Positions 8,884-18,271 of a stretch of DNA of 64,000 bases are shown one piece after another. A program made the translations under genes and the position numbers. The stretch spans positions 806,001-870,000 of the forward strand of contig NZ_CP113929.1 of assembly GCF_029392075.1 (NCBI RefSeq), in the 5' to 3' direction. The notes under the pieces are model-generated. The model saw only the letters and a program-made list of their open reading frames with translations, ran no database searches and was not told where the DNA came from. The number at the start of each line of letters is the position of its first letter. The stretch's first letter is position 1. Source of the stretch: Bifidobacterium sp. ESL0704 (GTDB taxonomy: Bacteria; Actinomycetota; Actinomycetes; Actinomycetales; Bifidobacteriaceae).

Positions 8884-9198
8884 ATGGCATTGCTGACCGC
8901 GCAACAAGTAAGCGAAAAATCGTTCAAGATAGTTCGTTTCAAAGAAGGCTATGACCTCGGGGAGGTCGATGATTTTCTCGATCAGGTCGTAGCGGCCATG
9001 ACCCAGCAGCAACAGCGGATTGCCTATTTGGAGGGCAGGCTTTCAGGCTCGGCTTCCGGTGGCACTGATTCCGGCATGGGTGCGCTTGATCGGGCGACGG
9101 CCTCGGAATCAATGCCACCACTGACTTCGCCGGATTCCAAAACCTTATCGCAAAGTGATGGGTTCTCGTCCTCGCAGCAGGTTTCGTGGGAACAATAA
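8884..9198 (+). CDS. Short DivIVA-domain protein
   Basis: A 104-residue protein whose N-terminal half is a DivIVA lipid-binding domain: LLTAQQVSEKSFKIVRFKEGYDLGEVDDFLDQV, read here as two adjacent motifs, FKEGYD and EVDDFLDQV. A coiled-coil start (AAMTQQQQRIAYLE) is followed by a serine-rich, probably disordered tail. It lacks the long coiled coil of the full-length paralogue that follows at 9334. It may cap or modulate that protein's filaments, or recruit partners to curved membrane; this is inference. GAAAGGGC precedes the ATG. Confidence 0.85.
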   Translation: MALLTAQQVSEKSFKIVRFKEGYDLGEVDDFLDQVVAAMTQQQQRIAYLEGRLSGSASGGTDSGMGALDRATASESMPPLTSPDSKTLSQSDGFSSSQQVSWEQ

Positions 9199-9333
9199 AT
9201 ATCTGTCAACAGTAAACATATAGTAAGTATCACATGCGCAGTTGTATGAACTTCGGGTACACTGCGTAGTGTAGGATTTGTATAAGAGTCCAAAAATCAG
9301 AGGCATTATGCCCAAAGTGAGGTGTAAAAGTTT

Positions 9334-10602
9334 ATGGCACTGTTAACGCCGAAAGATATCAGGGAACATGCCTTCCAAACCGTGCGTTTTAAAGAAGGAT
9401 ACGATGTCGAAGAGGTCGATGACTTCCTCGATCAGGTCACCGAGACCGTAGAAGCTCTCGGCAAGCAGGCCATGGCGAACGGCAACGGTCAGTCGACGCA
9501 GTCGCTCGGACCGGATGTCAGCAAGCTCAATTCCAAGATTTCCGACCTGACCAGCCAGGTACAGACCCTGAGCCGCGAGAACCAGACTCTGAAGACGGCG
9601 GCAAGCCAGCAGAACACCGCCAATCAGCCCGGCGCAAGTGTGGATGCCTCCAAGCTCGCCGAGGCCGAGGAAAGCAACCGTGCCTTGGCCGAGCAGAACA
9701 AGCAGCTGAAGGATCAGGTTGACCGCCTGAATTCCCAGATCGATCAGCTCACCGCCCAGGCAGCCCAGGCTGCGGGCAAGAAGGACATCGGCAACCAGCT
9801 CGCCGCGGTCCAACACGAGCGCGATGAATTCCGCAACGGCAACGAAAAGCTTTCCCGTGAGCTGGAGCAAGCCAAGAAGCAGCTTTCCAACGCCAGTCAG
9901 CAGACCAAGCAGCTGCAGGATCTTTCCCGCCAGCTTGAGGAATCCAAGCAGCGTGAGAACCAGCTGCGTGCCCAGGTCTCCAAGATCGAGCCGAACACCG
10001 AGACCGGCAGCCTTCAGAAGATCGCGGGGGCAGCAGCCGGGGCTTCAAGCGAGCCTGAGCGCGCGACCGCTATGCTGACGCTCGCCATGCAGCTGCACGA
10101 TCAGTACGTGGACAAGGGCAAGGCCAAGGCCAAGGAGATTACCGACGCCAGCCAGAGCAAGTATCAGGAGCTGGTCAGCAAGGCCAACGATTATTCGACC
10201 CGCACCCGCAGCGAATCCGACGAGTACGCCAAGCAGACCCGCGGCAAGGCCGAGGAATATTCCAAGCAGACCCGCGCTGATGCCGATACGTATGCGCAGA
10301 AGACCCGCACCGCCGCTGACGATTATTCCACCCAGAAGCATTCCTCTGCCGATACCTATGAGGCCGAGGTCCAGCGTCGCGCCGGCGAATATGACCAGAA
10401 GACGCGTGCCGCTGCCGAGACCTATGCTCAGCAGGTGCGCGACAACCTCGCATCCCAGTCCAAGGTCATCGAGTCGAATATTCAGAGCCTCAAGCAGTTC
10501 GAGACCGAATACCGTACTCGCCTGACCGAATTCCTGGGTCAGCTTGTCTCCCAGGTAAGCGATACGAATACATACAACAAGATGGAAGAACCCAAGGACT
10601 GA
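9334..10602 (+). CDS. divIVA: DivIVA/Wag31 polar growth scaffold protein
   Basis: DivIVA (Wag31) marks poles and septa and directs wall synthesis in actinobacteria. The first 50 residues repeat the lipid-binding domain with FKEGYDVEEVDDFLDQV. Residues about 65-235 form a glutamine- and lysine-rich coiled coil. From about residue 255 there is a repetitive segment with recurring alanine/threonine-rich units such as DDYSTQKHSSADTYE and KQTRGKAEEYSKQTR, spaced about 11 or 22 residues apart as expected for an extended coiled coil. At 422 residues it is somewhat longer than typical mycobacterial Wag31. It forms a tandem pair with the short paralogue. Confidence 0.92.
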   Translation: MALLTPKDIREHAFQTVRFKEGYDVEEVDDFLDQVTETVEALGKQAMANGNGQSTQSLGPDVSKLNSKISDLTSQVQTLSRENQTLKTAASQQNTANQPGASVDASKLAEAEESNRALAEQNKQLKDQVDRLNSQIDQLTAQAAQAAGKKDIGNQLAAVQHERDEFRNGNEKLSRELEQAKKQLSNASQQTKQLQDLSRQLEESKQRENQLRAQVSKIEPNTETGSLQKIAGAAAGASSEPERATAMLTLAMQLHDQYVDKGKAKAKEITDASQSKYQELVSKANDYSTRTRSESDEYAKQTRGKAEEYSKQTRADADTYAQKTRTAADDYSTQKHSSADTYEAEVQRRAGEYDQKTRAAAETYAQQVRDNLASQSKVIESNIQSLKQFETEYRTRLTEFLGQLVSQVSDTNTYNKMEEPKD

Positions 10603-10615
10603 TTCGGCCATCGAT

Positions 10616-11182
10616 ATGAAGAAGGTATCTCCTCAACGGCCGCGCAATCGTGTGGCCGTTTTCGCTATCGTCGCGCTCTTGGCGCTGTTGGCCGACCGGC
10701 TGACCAAACTGTGGGCGCAGGTCGCACTGGCCGACGGCAGGACTGTCGTCATCATCCCCAGGGTTCTGTGTTTGACGTTGCTGCGCAATCCCGGGGCGTC
10801 GCTGGGGATGGGCTCGTCGGTCACTTGGCTGATTTCCTGCTTGGCGTTCGTGGCCTGCGTAGTGTTGGCCTATCTGTCATTGACCAGGACCTCACTATGG
10901 TGGACGGCTGCGCTGACGTTGGCGTTCGCCGGGGCGTTCGGCAATCTCATCGACCGTGTTGTTTTCGCCCATGGGTTCCTCAACGGTTCGGTGGTGGATT
11001 TCCTGAACTACGGCTGGTCTGTCGGCAATGTGGCCGATATAGAGCTTGCAATCGCCGCGGTGCTTATCGTTCTTCTCCTCTTGGCGAACGTGCCATTTGG
11101 CGATCAAGAAAGCGACGATGGTCAGGATGCCGCAAAAGAACCGGCCGGAAGCGTCGAGAGTAGGGGAGCGGACAGCCGATGA
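10616..11182 (+). CDS. lspA: Lipoprotein signal peptidase (signal peptidase II)
   Basis: This membrane aspartyl protease removes signal peptides from diacylglyceryl prolipoproteins. Four hydrophobic segments are visible within the first 160 residues. The catalytic aspartates lie in GNLIDRV and SVVDFLNYG, with the expected roughly 20-residue spacing. An upstream NPGASLG matches the family's conserved N-P-G-A motif. The C-terminal 25 residues are polar. The stop overlaps the start of the pseudouridine synthase gene (ATGA), so the pair is translationally coupled. Confidence 0.95.
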   Translation: MKKVSPQRPRNRVAVFAIVALLALLADRLTKLWAQVALADGRTVVIIPRVLCLTLLRNPGASLGMGSSVTWLISCLAFVACVVLAYLSLTRTSLWWTAALTLAFAGAFGNLIDRVVFAHGFLNGSVVDFLNYGWSVGNVADIELAIAAVLIVLLLLANVPFGDQESDDGQDAAKEPAGSVESRGADSR

Positions 11183-12105
11183 GCCGACTGGTACCTGCCC
11201 CGGATGCTTTGATCGGCAAGCGATTCGATGTTGCCGTCGCCAAGATGCTTGGTGTCTCGCGTTCCAAAGCCGTCGAATTCATCGAAGCCGGTGAAGTGTC
11301 CGTATTGCAAAGAAGCATTTCGAAATCCGGAACGTTGGCCAGCGGCGATACCGTCGAATTCGATATCGTCGAGCCTGATCCCGAACCTGAACCGTTGGCA
11401 GAAGGCATGGCCGTCGTCTATGAGGATGACGATATCGTTGTGGTCGACAAGCCGGTCGGTGTCGCCGCGCACGCTTCCGCAGGTTGGACGGGGCCCACGG
11501 TGTTGGGCAGTCTGCTGGCCCGGGGAGTGCATATCACCTCTATGGGGGCTCCCGGCAGGCAGGGCATTGTCAGCAGGCTTGATGTCGGCACCAGCGGGCT
11601 TATGCTGGTTTGCAAATCCGATCTGGCCTATCGTGAAATGCGCCGCCAATTCGCCAATCATGAAGTGACCAAAATCTACCATGCCTTGGCTCAGGGCAAC
11701 TTGACCCACGACAAGGCGACCATCGAGGCCCCTATCGGACGTGCCAAGGTCTCGGATTTTCGTTTTACCGTCACGCCGCTTGGCAAAAAGGCGATCACGC
11801 ATTTCGATGTGTTGGAACGGTTCAGCGAAGCGACGCTGGTGAGCGTCAACCTTGAGACGGGCCGTACCCACCAGATCCGCGTGCATTTCTCGTCCATCGG
11901 CCATCCGCTGGTAGGTGACCCGATGTACGGGGCCAATCCCGTATTCGCGCAACGTCTGGGACTGACCCGCCAGTGGCTGCACGCGATGCGTCTGGAGTTC
12001 AGGCATCCTCGTACCCACTTACACACCGTGGTGCAGTCTCGGTATCCCGCCGATCTGGCGCATGCCCTCAATGCCGTGCGTGAGGACAAACGCGAAAAAG
12101 AATAA
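11179..12105 (+). CDS. rluD: RluA/RluD-family 23S rRNA pseudouridine synthase
   Basis: The enzyme isomerises specific uridines in rRNA (RluD type) or tRNA. An S4-like RNA-binding domain occupies about residues 10-65. The catalytic aspartate is D135 in GIVSRLDVGTSGL. Two other family motifs are present, VDKPVGVAAHAS and LETGRTHQIRVH followed by GHPLVGDPMYG. The length, 308 residues, is typical. The start overlaps the lspA stop. The exact target uridines cannot be read from sequence, so the RluD symbol rests on similarity and on the lspA-rluD pairing common in many bacteria. Confidence 0.88.
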   Translation: MSRLVPAPDALIGKRFDVAVAKMLGVSRSKAVEFIEAGEVSVLQRSISKSGTLASGDTVEFDIVEPDPEPEPLAEGMAVVYEDDDIVVVDKPVGVAAHASAGWTGPTVLGSLLARGVHITSMGAPGRQGIVSRLDVGTSGLMLVCKSDLAYREMRRQFANHEVTKIYHALAQGNLTHDKATIEAPIGRAKVSDFRFTVTPLGKKAITHFDVLERFSEATLVSVNLETGRTHQIRVHFSSIGHPLVGDPMYGANPVFAQRLGLTRQWLHAMRLEFRHPRTHLHTVVQSRYPADLAHALNAVREDKREKE

Positions 12106-12173
12106 ATGCGGCAAAAGCGTATAACCTCAAAATGATTCGCTGAAGGCTTTCCGGGTCTCGCCGGCTCGGTATC

Positions 12174-15100
12174 GTGGAGACCATGGCCAATTCCGGAAAT
12201 TTTGTTCAGTTGCATAACCACACGCATTATTCGTTGCTCGACGGTGCGTCCAAGATTCCCGACCTGATCAACCGTGCCAAAGAACTTGAAATGCCGGCCA
12301 TCGGTATCACCGACCACGGCAATATGCACGGTGCCTACGAGATGTGGAGCAACGCCGTAAGCGCCGGTATCAAGCCGATCATCGGTATCGAAGCCTACGT
12401 CACCCCCGAAACGTCGAGGACCGACAAGACCCGTGTGCACTGGGGGACAGAAGCCCAACGAAGCGATGACGTCTCCGGTGGCGGCTTCATCACCCACATG
12501 ACCCTTTGGGCCGAAAACGACGAGGGGCTGGTCAACCTGATGAAGGCCTCGTCCGTTGCCAATCTGGAAGGCCGCGTCGGCAAGTGGCCCCGCATGGATT
12601 ACGAGGTTCTGGAACACTACCACAAGGGTGTCATCGGCACCTCCGGCTGCCCCTCCGGCATCATCCAGACCCGCCTGCGCCTAGGGCAGTACAAAGAGGC
12701 CTTGCGCGCCGCGCACCAGCTGCAGGATATCTTCGGGCGCGATAATTTCTATATCGAGCTGATGGACCACAATCTCGAAATCGAGAAACGTGTCTCCACC
12801 GACCTGCTCAAGATCGCAAAAGATCTCGGTGCCCCCATCATCGCCACCAACGATTCCCATTACGTCCACGAGGCCGATCGCGGTTCGCAGGATGCGATGC
12901 TCTGCATCAATTCCGGTTCGCATCTGGATGACCCGAACCGCTTCAAGTTCGACGGTTCCGGCTACTACATCAAGTCGGCCGAGGAAATGCGCGAGCTGTT
13001 CCGCGACCTGCCCGAGGCCTGCGACAACACGCTGGAAGTGGCCGAACGCTGCAACGTCATGTTCGACGACCACGAGGACGGCGCGTTCATGCCGCTCTTT
13101 GACTGCCCGGAAGGCTGGGACGAGACCTCGCTTTTCCTTCACGACGTGCAGGCCGGCCTTGAGAAACGCTACGACGGCAATGTGCCCGACGACGTGCGTC
13201 GCCAGGCCGACTACGAATGCGGCGTGATCTGCCAGATGCAGTTCTGCGGCTACTTCCTTGTCGTCTCCGATTACATCAACTGGGCCAAGACCCACGGCGT
13301 GATGGTCGGCCCCGGCCGTGGATCGGCGGCAGGCTCGATGGTGGCCTACGCCATGGGCATCACCGAACTCGACCCGTTGAAGCACGGTCTGATCTTCGAA
13401 CGCTTCCTCAACCCCGAGCGTGTCTCGCTGCCTGATATCGATATCGATTTCGACCCTGAGGGCCGCCAGAAGGTGCTCGATTACGTGGCCGACAAATACG
13501 GTCATGACAAGGTGGCGCAGTGCGTCATCTACGGCACCATCAAGACCAAGCAGGCCCTGAAGGATTCCGCGCGCATCATGGGCTACGAGTTCTCGGTCGG
13601 CGACCGCATCGTCAAGGCGTTGCCACCGAGCAAGAACGGCAAGGACGCGAGCCTCAAAGAGATGTTCGACCCGACCAGCAAGAAGTATGCCGAGGCGCGC
13701 GAGTTCCGTGAGCTTTACGATTCGGATCCGGACGCCAAGCGCATCACCGAACAGGCCAAGGGCATCGAGGGCCTGATTCGCCAGACCGGTGTGCACGCCT
13801 GCGCCACCATCATGTCGGCCACGCCGATCACCGATACCTCGCCGTTGCTGGAACGCACCGACGGCACGGTGACCACGACCTTCGAATACCACACCTGCGA
13901 AACGCTGGGGCTGGTCAAGAACGACTTCCTCGGCCTGTCCAACTTGACGGTCATCCGCGATACGCTGAAAAACATCGAGCTCAACGGCAAAAAACCCATC
14001 GACTACACCAAGATTCCGTTGGACGATAGGCCGACCTACGACCTCTTAACACGAGGCGACACTCTCGGCGTCTTCCAGCTCGATGGCGACGGCATGCGCG
14101 CGCTGCTCAAAAGCCTCAAACCCGATAACTTCAACGATATTTCGGCATTGATCGCCCTTTATCGCCCGGGCCCGATGGATGTGGATTCCCACAACAACTA
14201 CGCCAAGCGCAAGAACGGCCTGCAGCCGATCACCCCGATCAACGACGAGGTGGCCGAGGCGCTCGCCCCCGTCCTCGACGAGACCTACGGCCTGATCGTC
14301 TATCAGGAGCAGGTGCAGTCCGCGGCGCGAATACTGGCCGGTTACTCGCTCGGCCGAGCGGACGTGCTGAGGCGCGCGATGGGCAAGAAAAAGCCCGAGG
14401 TACTGGCCAAAGAGCAGGTGCCGTTCTTCGAGGGTATGAAGGAGCACGGATACTCACGCAAGGCCGCACAGGACGTCTGGGACATCTTCGTGCCCTTCGC
14501 CGGCTATGCGTTCAACAAGGCCCATTCCGCCGCCTACGGCCTGATCTCCTACTGGACCGCCTATCTCAAAACCCACTATCCGGTTGAATTCATGGCCGCC
14601 CTGCTGCAGAACGAACGCAGCAACAAGGACAAGACCGCGCTCTACCTCGGCGAGGCGAGGCGCATGGGCATTAAGGTGCTGCCGCCGGATGTCAACGAAT
14701 CCCGGCTCGAATACGCGCCTGTCGGCGACATCATCCGCTTTGGCCTGGGCGCCATCCGCAATGTCGGCGACAAGGCCGTGCAGGACATCATCGCCGAACG
14801 CGAGACCAAACGCGGCAAGTTCGTCAACTTCATGGACTTCATCCGCCGCGTGCCGCTGACCGCGCTCAACAAGCGTCTTGTCGAATCGCTGATCAAGGCC
14901 GGCGCCTTCGACTCCATCGACCCGAACCGCCGCGCCCTCTTCCAGATTCACGAACCCGCCATCGACTCGGTGGTGAGCCTCAAGCGCAAGCAGGCCGAAG
15001 GACAGTTCGATCTGTTCAGCGATCTGGGTTCCGACGGCGATGACGGCGGAGCTGGAGCGGACGCGATGGGGGACGCCCAGGTCAGCGTTCCCGATATCGA

Positions 15101-15752
15101 GGAATGGGACAAGAAGACCAAACTCAACTTCGAGCGCGAGATGCTCGGACTCTACGTCTCCGACCACCCGCTTTCCGGCATGGCGTCGGTGTTGAACAGC
15201 CTGCGCGACATGTCCATCGCCCAGCTGATCAACAGTGCGCCGAAGATGGACGACCGGCAGCAGGTCACCATCGCCGGACTCATCACTTCCGTTGACAGGC
15301 GTGTCTCCAAGAAGGGCAATCCCTGGGCCATCGTCACCATCGAAGACATGGAAAGCTCCATCCAGTGCATGTTCTTCGGACGCGCCTATACGTCGGCCGC
15401 CGAATCGATGGCCGTTGACGAGGTGGTCCAGATCCGCGGGCAGATCGAGCTGCGCGACGAGACGGTGAGCTTGCGGGCCAACGAAATGGAAGTGCCGAAC
15501 CTGGTGGACGAAGACGAACGCCCGTTGGTGCTTACCTTGCCGCAGACCGCGCTGAATCGTTCGCATGTCATGCATCTGGGGCAGATTCTCACCAAGCATC
15601 CCGGGGTCTGTGAGGTGAAGCTGGCGATCATGGATTCCAATGGCAATGCCCAGGTGCTCACGTTCGGTGACCGGTTCCGCGTCAAACGGGATACATCGCT
15701 GTTCGCCGAAATCAAGATTCTTTTCGGCCCCAAGTGTCTGCCTGCGGCGTAG
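12174..15752 (+). CDS. dnaE: DNA polymerase III alpha subunit
   Basis: This is the replicative polymerase. The N-terminal PHP domain starts with LHNHTHYSLLDG. The palm carries the catalytic aspartates in LPDIDIDFDPEG and the preceding GPGRGSAAGS. Tandem helix-hairpin-helix and OB-fold regions follow, the latter around VTIAGLITSVDRRVSKKG. At 1192 residues it is a normal DnaE1. The GTG at 12174 opens the frame, but an ATG at 12183 gives a start, MANSGNFVQLHNH, closer to the family norm; neither has a strong Shine-Dalgarno sequence. A 13-bp hairpin follows at 15841. Confidence 0.96.
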   Translation: METMANSGNFVQLHNHTHYSLLDGASKIPDLINRAKELEMPAIGITDHGNMHGAYEMWSNAVSAGIKPIIGIEAYVTPETSRTDKTRVHWGTEAQRSDDVSGGGFITHMTLWAENDEGLVNLMKASSVANLEGRVGKWPRMDYEVLEHYHKGVIGTSGCPSGIIQTRLRLGQYKEALRAAHQLQDIFGRDNFYIELMDHNLEIEKRVSTDLLKIAKDLGAPIIATNDSHYVHEADRGSQDAMLCINSGSHLDDPNRFKFDGSGYYIKSAEEMRELFRDLPEACDNTLEVAERCNVMFDDHEDGAFMPLFDCPEGWDETSLFLHDVQAGLEKRYDGNVPDDVRRQADYECGVICQMQFCGYFLVVSDYINWAKTHGVMVGPGRGSAAGSMVAYAMGITELDPLKHGLIFERFLNPERVSLPDIDIDFDPEGRQKVLDYVADKYGHDKVAQCVIYGTIKTKQALKDSARIMGYEFSVGDRIVKALPPSKNGKDASLKEMFDPTSKKYAEAREFRELYDSDPDAKRITEQAKGIEGLIRQTGVHACATIMSATPITDTSPLLERTDGTVTTTFEYHTCETLGLVKNDFLGLSNLTVIRDTLKNIELNGKKPIDYTKIPLDDRPTYDLLTRGDTLGVFQLDGDGMRALLKSLKPDNFNDISALIALYRPGPMDVDSHNNYAKRKNGLQPITPINDEVAEALAPVLDETYGLIVYQEQVQSAARILAGYSLGRADVLRRAMGKKKPEVLAKEQVPFFEGMKEHGYSRKAAQDVWDIFVPFAGYAFNKAHSAAYGLISYWTAYLKTHYPVEFMAALLQNERSNKDKTALYLGEARRMGIKVLPPDVNESRLEYAPVGDIIRFGLGAIRNVGDKAVQDIIAERETKRGKFVNFMDFIRRVPLTALNKRLVESLIKAGAFDSIDPNRRALFQIHEPAIDSVVSLKRKQAEGQFDLFSDLGSDGDDGGAGADAMGDAQVSVPDIEEWDKKTKLNFEREMLGLYVSDHPLSGMASVLNSLRDMSIAQLINSAPKMDDRQQVTIAGLITSVDRRVSKKGNPWAIVTIEDMESSIQCMFFGRAYTSAAESMAVDEVVQIRGQIELRDETVSLRANEMEVPNLVDEDERPLVLTLPQTALNRSHVMHLGQILTKHPGVCEVKLAIMDSNGNAQVLTFGDRFRVKRDTSLFAEIKILFGPKCLPAA

Positions 15753-15840
15753 CCTGCGCCATTTTTGTTCCAGCACATGTGGTGAATGGATGACGCCAAT
15801 ATATTCGGGCGTGCTTCTATTCGGGCGTGCTCATCGACGG

Positions 15841-15880
15841 ATGCTCATTGAAACCGGTTCTTTTCAATGAGCATTTGTTC
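15841..15880 (+). terminator. dnaE terminator hairpin
   Basis: ATGCTCATTGAAA (15841-15853) pairs perfectly with 15862-15874 across an 8-base loop and is followed by TTTGTTC. It lies about 90 bases after the dnaE stop and is a plausible intrinsic terminator. Confidence 0.6.
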
Positions 15881-15881
15881 A

Positions 15882-16045
15882 TCTTTAGCCATCTTGGTGC
15901 CGCCAACCCCCTCCAAAAATGACGAATGAGTGTGAAATTCGCGTTTTTTAGGGGTCTTGGTGCACCAAGATGGCTGAAAATGGCGAATATGGTGTGGATT
16001 CTTTGATTTTTAGGGGTCTTGGTGCCACCAACATCTCTAAAAATG
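15882..16045. repeat. Tandem hairpin array A, three units, 62-63 bp period
   Basis: Three related units each fold as TTTTTAG, 5 bases, TTGGTG, CACCAA, 5 bases, CTAAAAA, with variations. The middle unit contains the perfect palindrome CTTGGTGCACCAAG (15956-15969), and the third pairs TTTTTAG at 16007 with CTAAAAA ending 16043. The element TAG before the inner stem recurs at 15886, 15949 and 16011. Between hairpins the spacer ends in AATG and GAATG. It lies between dnaE and hisD in the same orientation as both. No protein-coding signal is seen in the gap. Confidence 0.7.
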
Positions 16046-16194
16046 GAGAATGTGTTGCTGCTTCGTGACTTGTTTGGCGGAAATATGGAGTGGCGTTCGA
16101 ATACACGAGAGAAATCGCCGCTGCATTCCGAAGATATCTCAATATATGAGTGTTTAAGAAGATGGACGCAAGGTCATAGCTACCATGAACGAGT

Positions 16195-17592
16195 ATGGAT
16201 AATCAAACTATGCGAATTATCGATCTGCGCGGAAAGCGCCTCACACGCGCGCAAATGCTGGAGGCCATGCCTCGTGCCGAAATGGGCACGAACGAAGCCA
16301 GCAGCGCTGTGCGCCCTATTCTCGATGATGTCAAGGCCCGTGGAGCTGCGGCCTTGCGTGATTTCGAGGAGAAGTTCGATCATATTCGCCCGTACCATCT
16401 GCGCGTGCCCGTCGAGGCGATGCAAAGCGCGCTGGAAGAGCTGGATCCGGAGGTTCGCGCCGCCATCGAGGAATCGGTGCGTCGTATCCGCAAGGTTTGC
16501 GCCTCGCAGGTGCCGAAAGATTTTTATACCGATCTGGCCGAGGGCGCACGTGTCGCTGAGCGCTGGATTCCCGTCGAACGCGTCGGTCTTTACGTGCCCG
16601 GCGGCAAGGCGGTCTATCCCACTTCCGTGATCATGAACGCTGTGCCGGCCCAGGTTGCGGGCGTCTCCTCTCTCGCCATCGCCACGCCTCCGGCAGCCGA
16701 TAACGACGGTCTGCCGAACAAGACCATCCTCGCCACCTGCGCCATTCTCGGCGTCGACGAGGTCTACGCGGTCGGCGGGGCACAGGCTGTTGCCATGTTC
16801 GCCTACGGCGCCAACGGCAGCGAACCGCAGGACGGCGAAGTGCTGTGCGAACCGGTCGACAAGATCACCGGTCCCGGCAACATTTTCGTGGCCACAGCCA
16901 AATCGATGGTCTCCGGCATCGTCGGTATCGACGCGGTCGCAGGGCCTACCGAGATCGCGATCCTTGCGGACAAGACCGCCAACCCGAGCTGGGTGGCCGC
17001 CGACCTGATCGGTCAGGCCGAGCACGACGAGCTGGCCGGTTCAGTGTTGATCACCGACAGCGAGGAACTCGCCAAGAAGACGCAGGAAAGCCTTGATGAT
17101 CGCGTGCCGCGCACCATGTCGCACGAACGCGTCGCCACGTCGCTGACCGGTCGCCAGTCCGGCATCATCCTGACCGATGGGCTTGACCAGTCGGTGGATG
17201 CTGCCAACGCCTACGCCGCCGAGCACTTGGAAATCCAGACCGCCAACCCCGATGAGGTCGTGCCGCGCATCAAGAACGCCGGCGCCATCTTCCGCGGTCC
17301 GTATTCGCCGGTCCCGCTGGGTGATTACATGTCCGGTTCCAACCACGTGTTGCCCACCGGCGGCACTGCCCGCTTTGCCTGCGGTCTGGGGGTGCACACC
17401 TTCATGAAGCCGGTCGAGGTCATCGAATACGACGAGCAGGGCCTGAAGCCTTTGGCATCGCTGATCAACGCCTTCGCTGTTTCCGAGGACCTGCCCGCCC
17501 ACGGCGAGTGCGTGCTGAGCCGCTTTGTCGACGATCCTTACGACAAGGCCACCTTGAAGGAACAGGAACGCAAGGCCGGTCTGCGCAAGTAG
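16195..17592 (+). CDS. hisD: Histidinol dehydrogenase
   Basis: HisD carries out the last two oxidations of histidine synthesis, converting L-histidinol to L-histidine with NAD+. The 465-residue sequence contains the family hallmarks VGLYVPGGKAVYPTSVIMN and YAVGGAQAVAMFAYG. GPGNIFVATAK, the zinc and catalytic residues in GQAEHDE, and NHVLPTGGTARF follow. An ATG at 16195 opens the frame; the ATG at 16210 (MRIIDLRG) also matches homologue starts and has no worse a ribosome site. The other his genes follow, but a GNAT gene separates it from hisC. Confidence 0.96.
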   Translation: MDNQTMRIIDLRGKRLTRAQMLEAMPRAEMGTNEASSAVRPILDDVKARGAAALRDFEEKFDHIRPYHLRVPVEAMQSALEELDPEVRAAIEESVRRIRKVCASQVPKDFYTDLAEGARVAERWIPVERVGLYVPGGKAVYPTSVIMNAVPAQVAGVSSLAIATPPAADNDGLPNKTILATCAILGVDEVYAVGGAQAVAMFAYGANGSEPQDGEVLCEPVDKITGPGNIFVATAKSMVSGIVGIDAVAGPTEIAILADKTANPSWVAADLIGQAEHDELAGSVLITDSEELAKKTQESLDDRVPRTMSHERVATSLTGRQSGIILTDGLDQSVDAANAYAAEHLEIQTANPDEVVPRIKNAGAIFRGPYSPVPLGDYMSGSNHVLPTGGTARFACGLGVHTFMKPVEVIEYDEQGLKPLASLINAFAVSEDLPAHGECVLSRFVDDPYDKATLKEQERKAGLRK

Positions 17593-17659
17593 CTAGTTCG
17601 ATGCTCGGAATCATGAGATGCGTTAGCGGCAAGGATGATTCTTTTGGAAAGGCATGTGC

Positions 17660-18058
17660 ATGATTATCGTTTCAGATGACCGGAAAATCGACGCCAAACA
17701 ACTGGCATCGGTGTTCGACAGGTCGACGATTCATCGGCCGACCGGTGACCTGAAACGATTGCAGACCATGCTCGATAACAGCGATATTCTGCTGACTGCG
17801 TGGGACGGCGATAAGCTGGTCGGCGTCGCCCGCGCGTTGACGGATTTCAGTTATGCGTGTTATCTCTCCGATCTTGCCGTCGATGCGGATTATCAACGAC
17901 AGGGGATTGGCAGGAAACTGGTCGATGGCGTTCGCCGGATCATCGGGCCTGATGTGTCGTTGGTGCTCTTGGCGGCAAGTGGTGCGATGCAATATTATCC
18001 TCGTATCGGTTTCCGTCATGTGGACAACGCATTCACCATTGCCAGACGTCCATTCTAA
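17660..18058 (+). CDS. GNAT-family N-acetyltransferase
   Basis: A 132-residue acetyltransferase-fold protein. The acetyl-CoA-binding motif A is LAVDADYQRQGIGRKLVDGV, with the Q/RxxGxG/A signature QRQGIG. The segment LVGVARALTDFSYACYLSDL precedes it and YYPRIGFRHVDN follows. The start at 17660 is preferred because GGAAAGG lies 7 bases upstream; an ATG at 17654 would be only 1 base from that site. The substrate is unknown. It sits between hisD and hisC on the same strand. Confidence 0.85.
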   Translation: MIIVSDDRKIDAKQLASVFDRSTIHRPTGDLKRLQTMLDNSDILLTAWDGDKLVGVARALTDFSYACYLSDLAVDADYQRQGIGRKLVDGVRRIIGPDVSLVLLAASGAMQYYPRIGFRHVDNAFTIARRPF

Positions 18059-18271
18059 AAGGTGCTTATTAGCCGCTTTTCGGCACGAATGATATCGGAT
18101 GCGGAAAAGTGTCCACGAGCTGTGGCTTATTGATTGCTTTTGGCGAAGAAACGCTAAAATGCTAGAAAATGTTTAATTTCAATTATCCAGTAACGCTTCC
18201 CGGCACGAACGAGGTTGTACGTCGGGAATGCGTGAGTATCGCAATGAATGATTGCGATGAAGGGAAAGATG

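Noticed and set aside
12681..13892. Long minus-strand frames opposite dnaE
   Set aside because: High GC content produces long antisense frames; the plus-strand DnaE motifs explain the sequence.
16019..16630. Plus-strand ORF overlapping hisD start
   Set aside because: It is out of frame with HisD and covers the hairpin array; no domain is recognisable.
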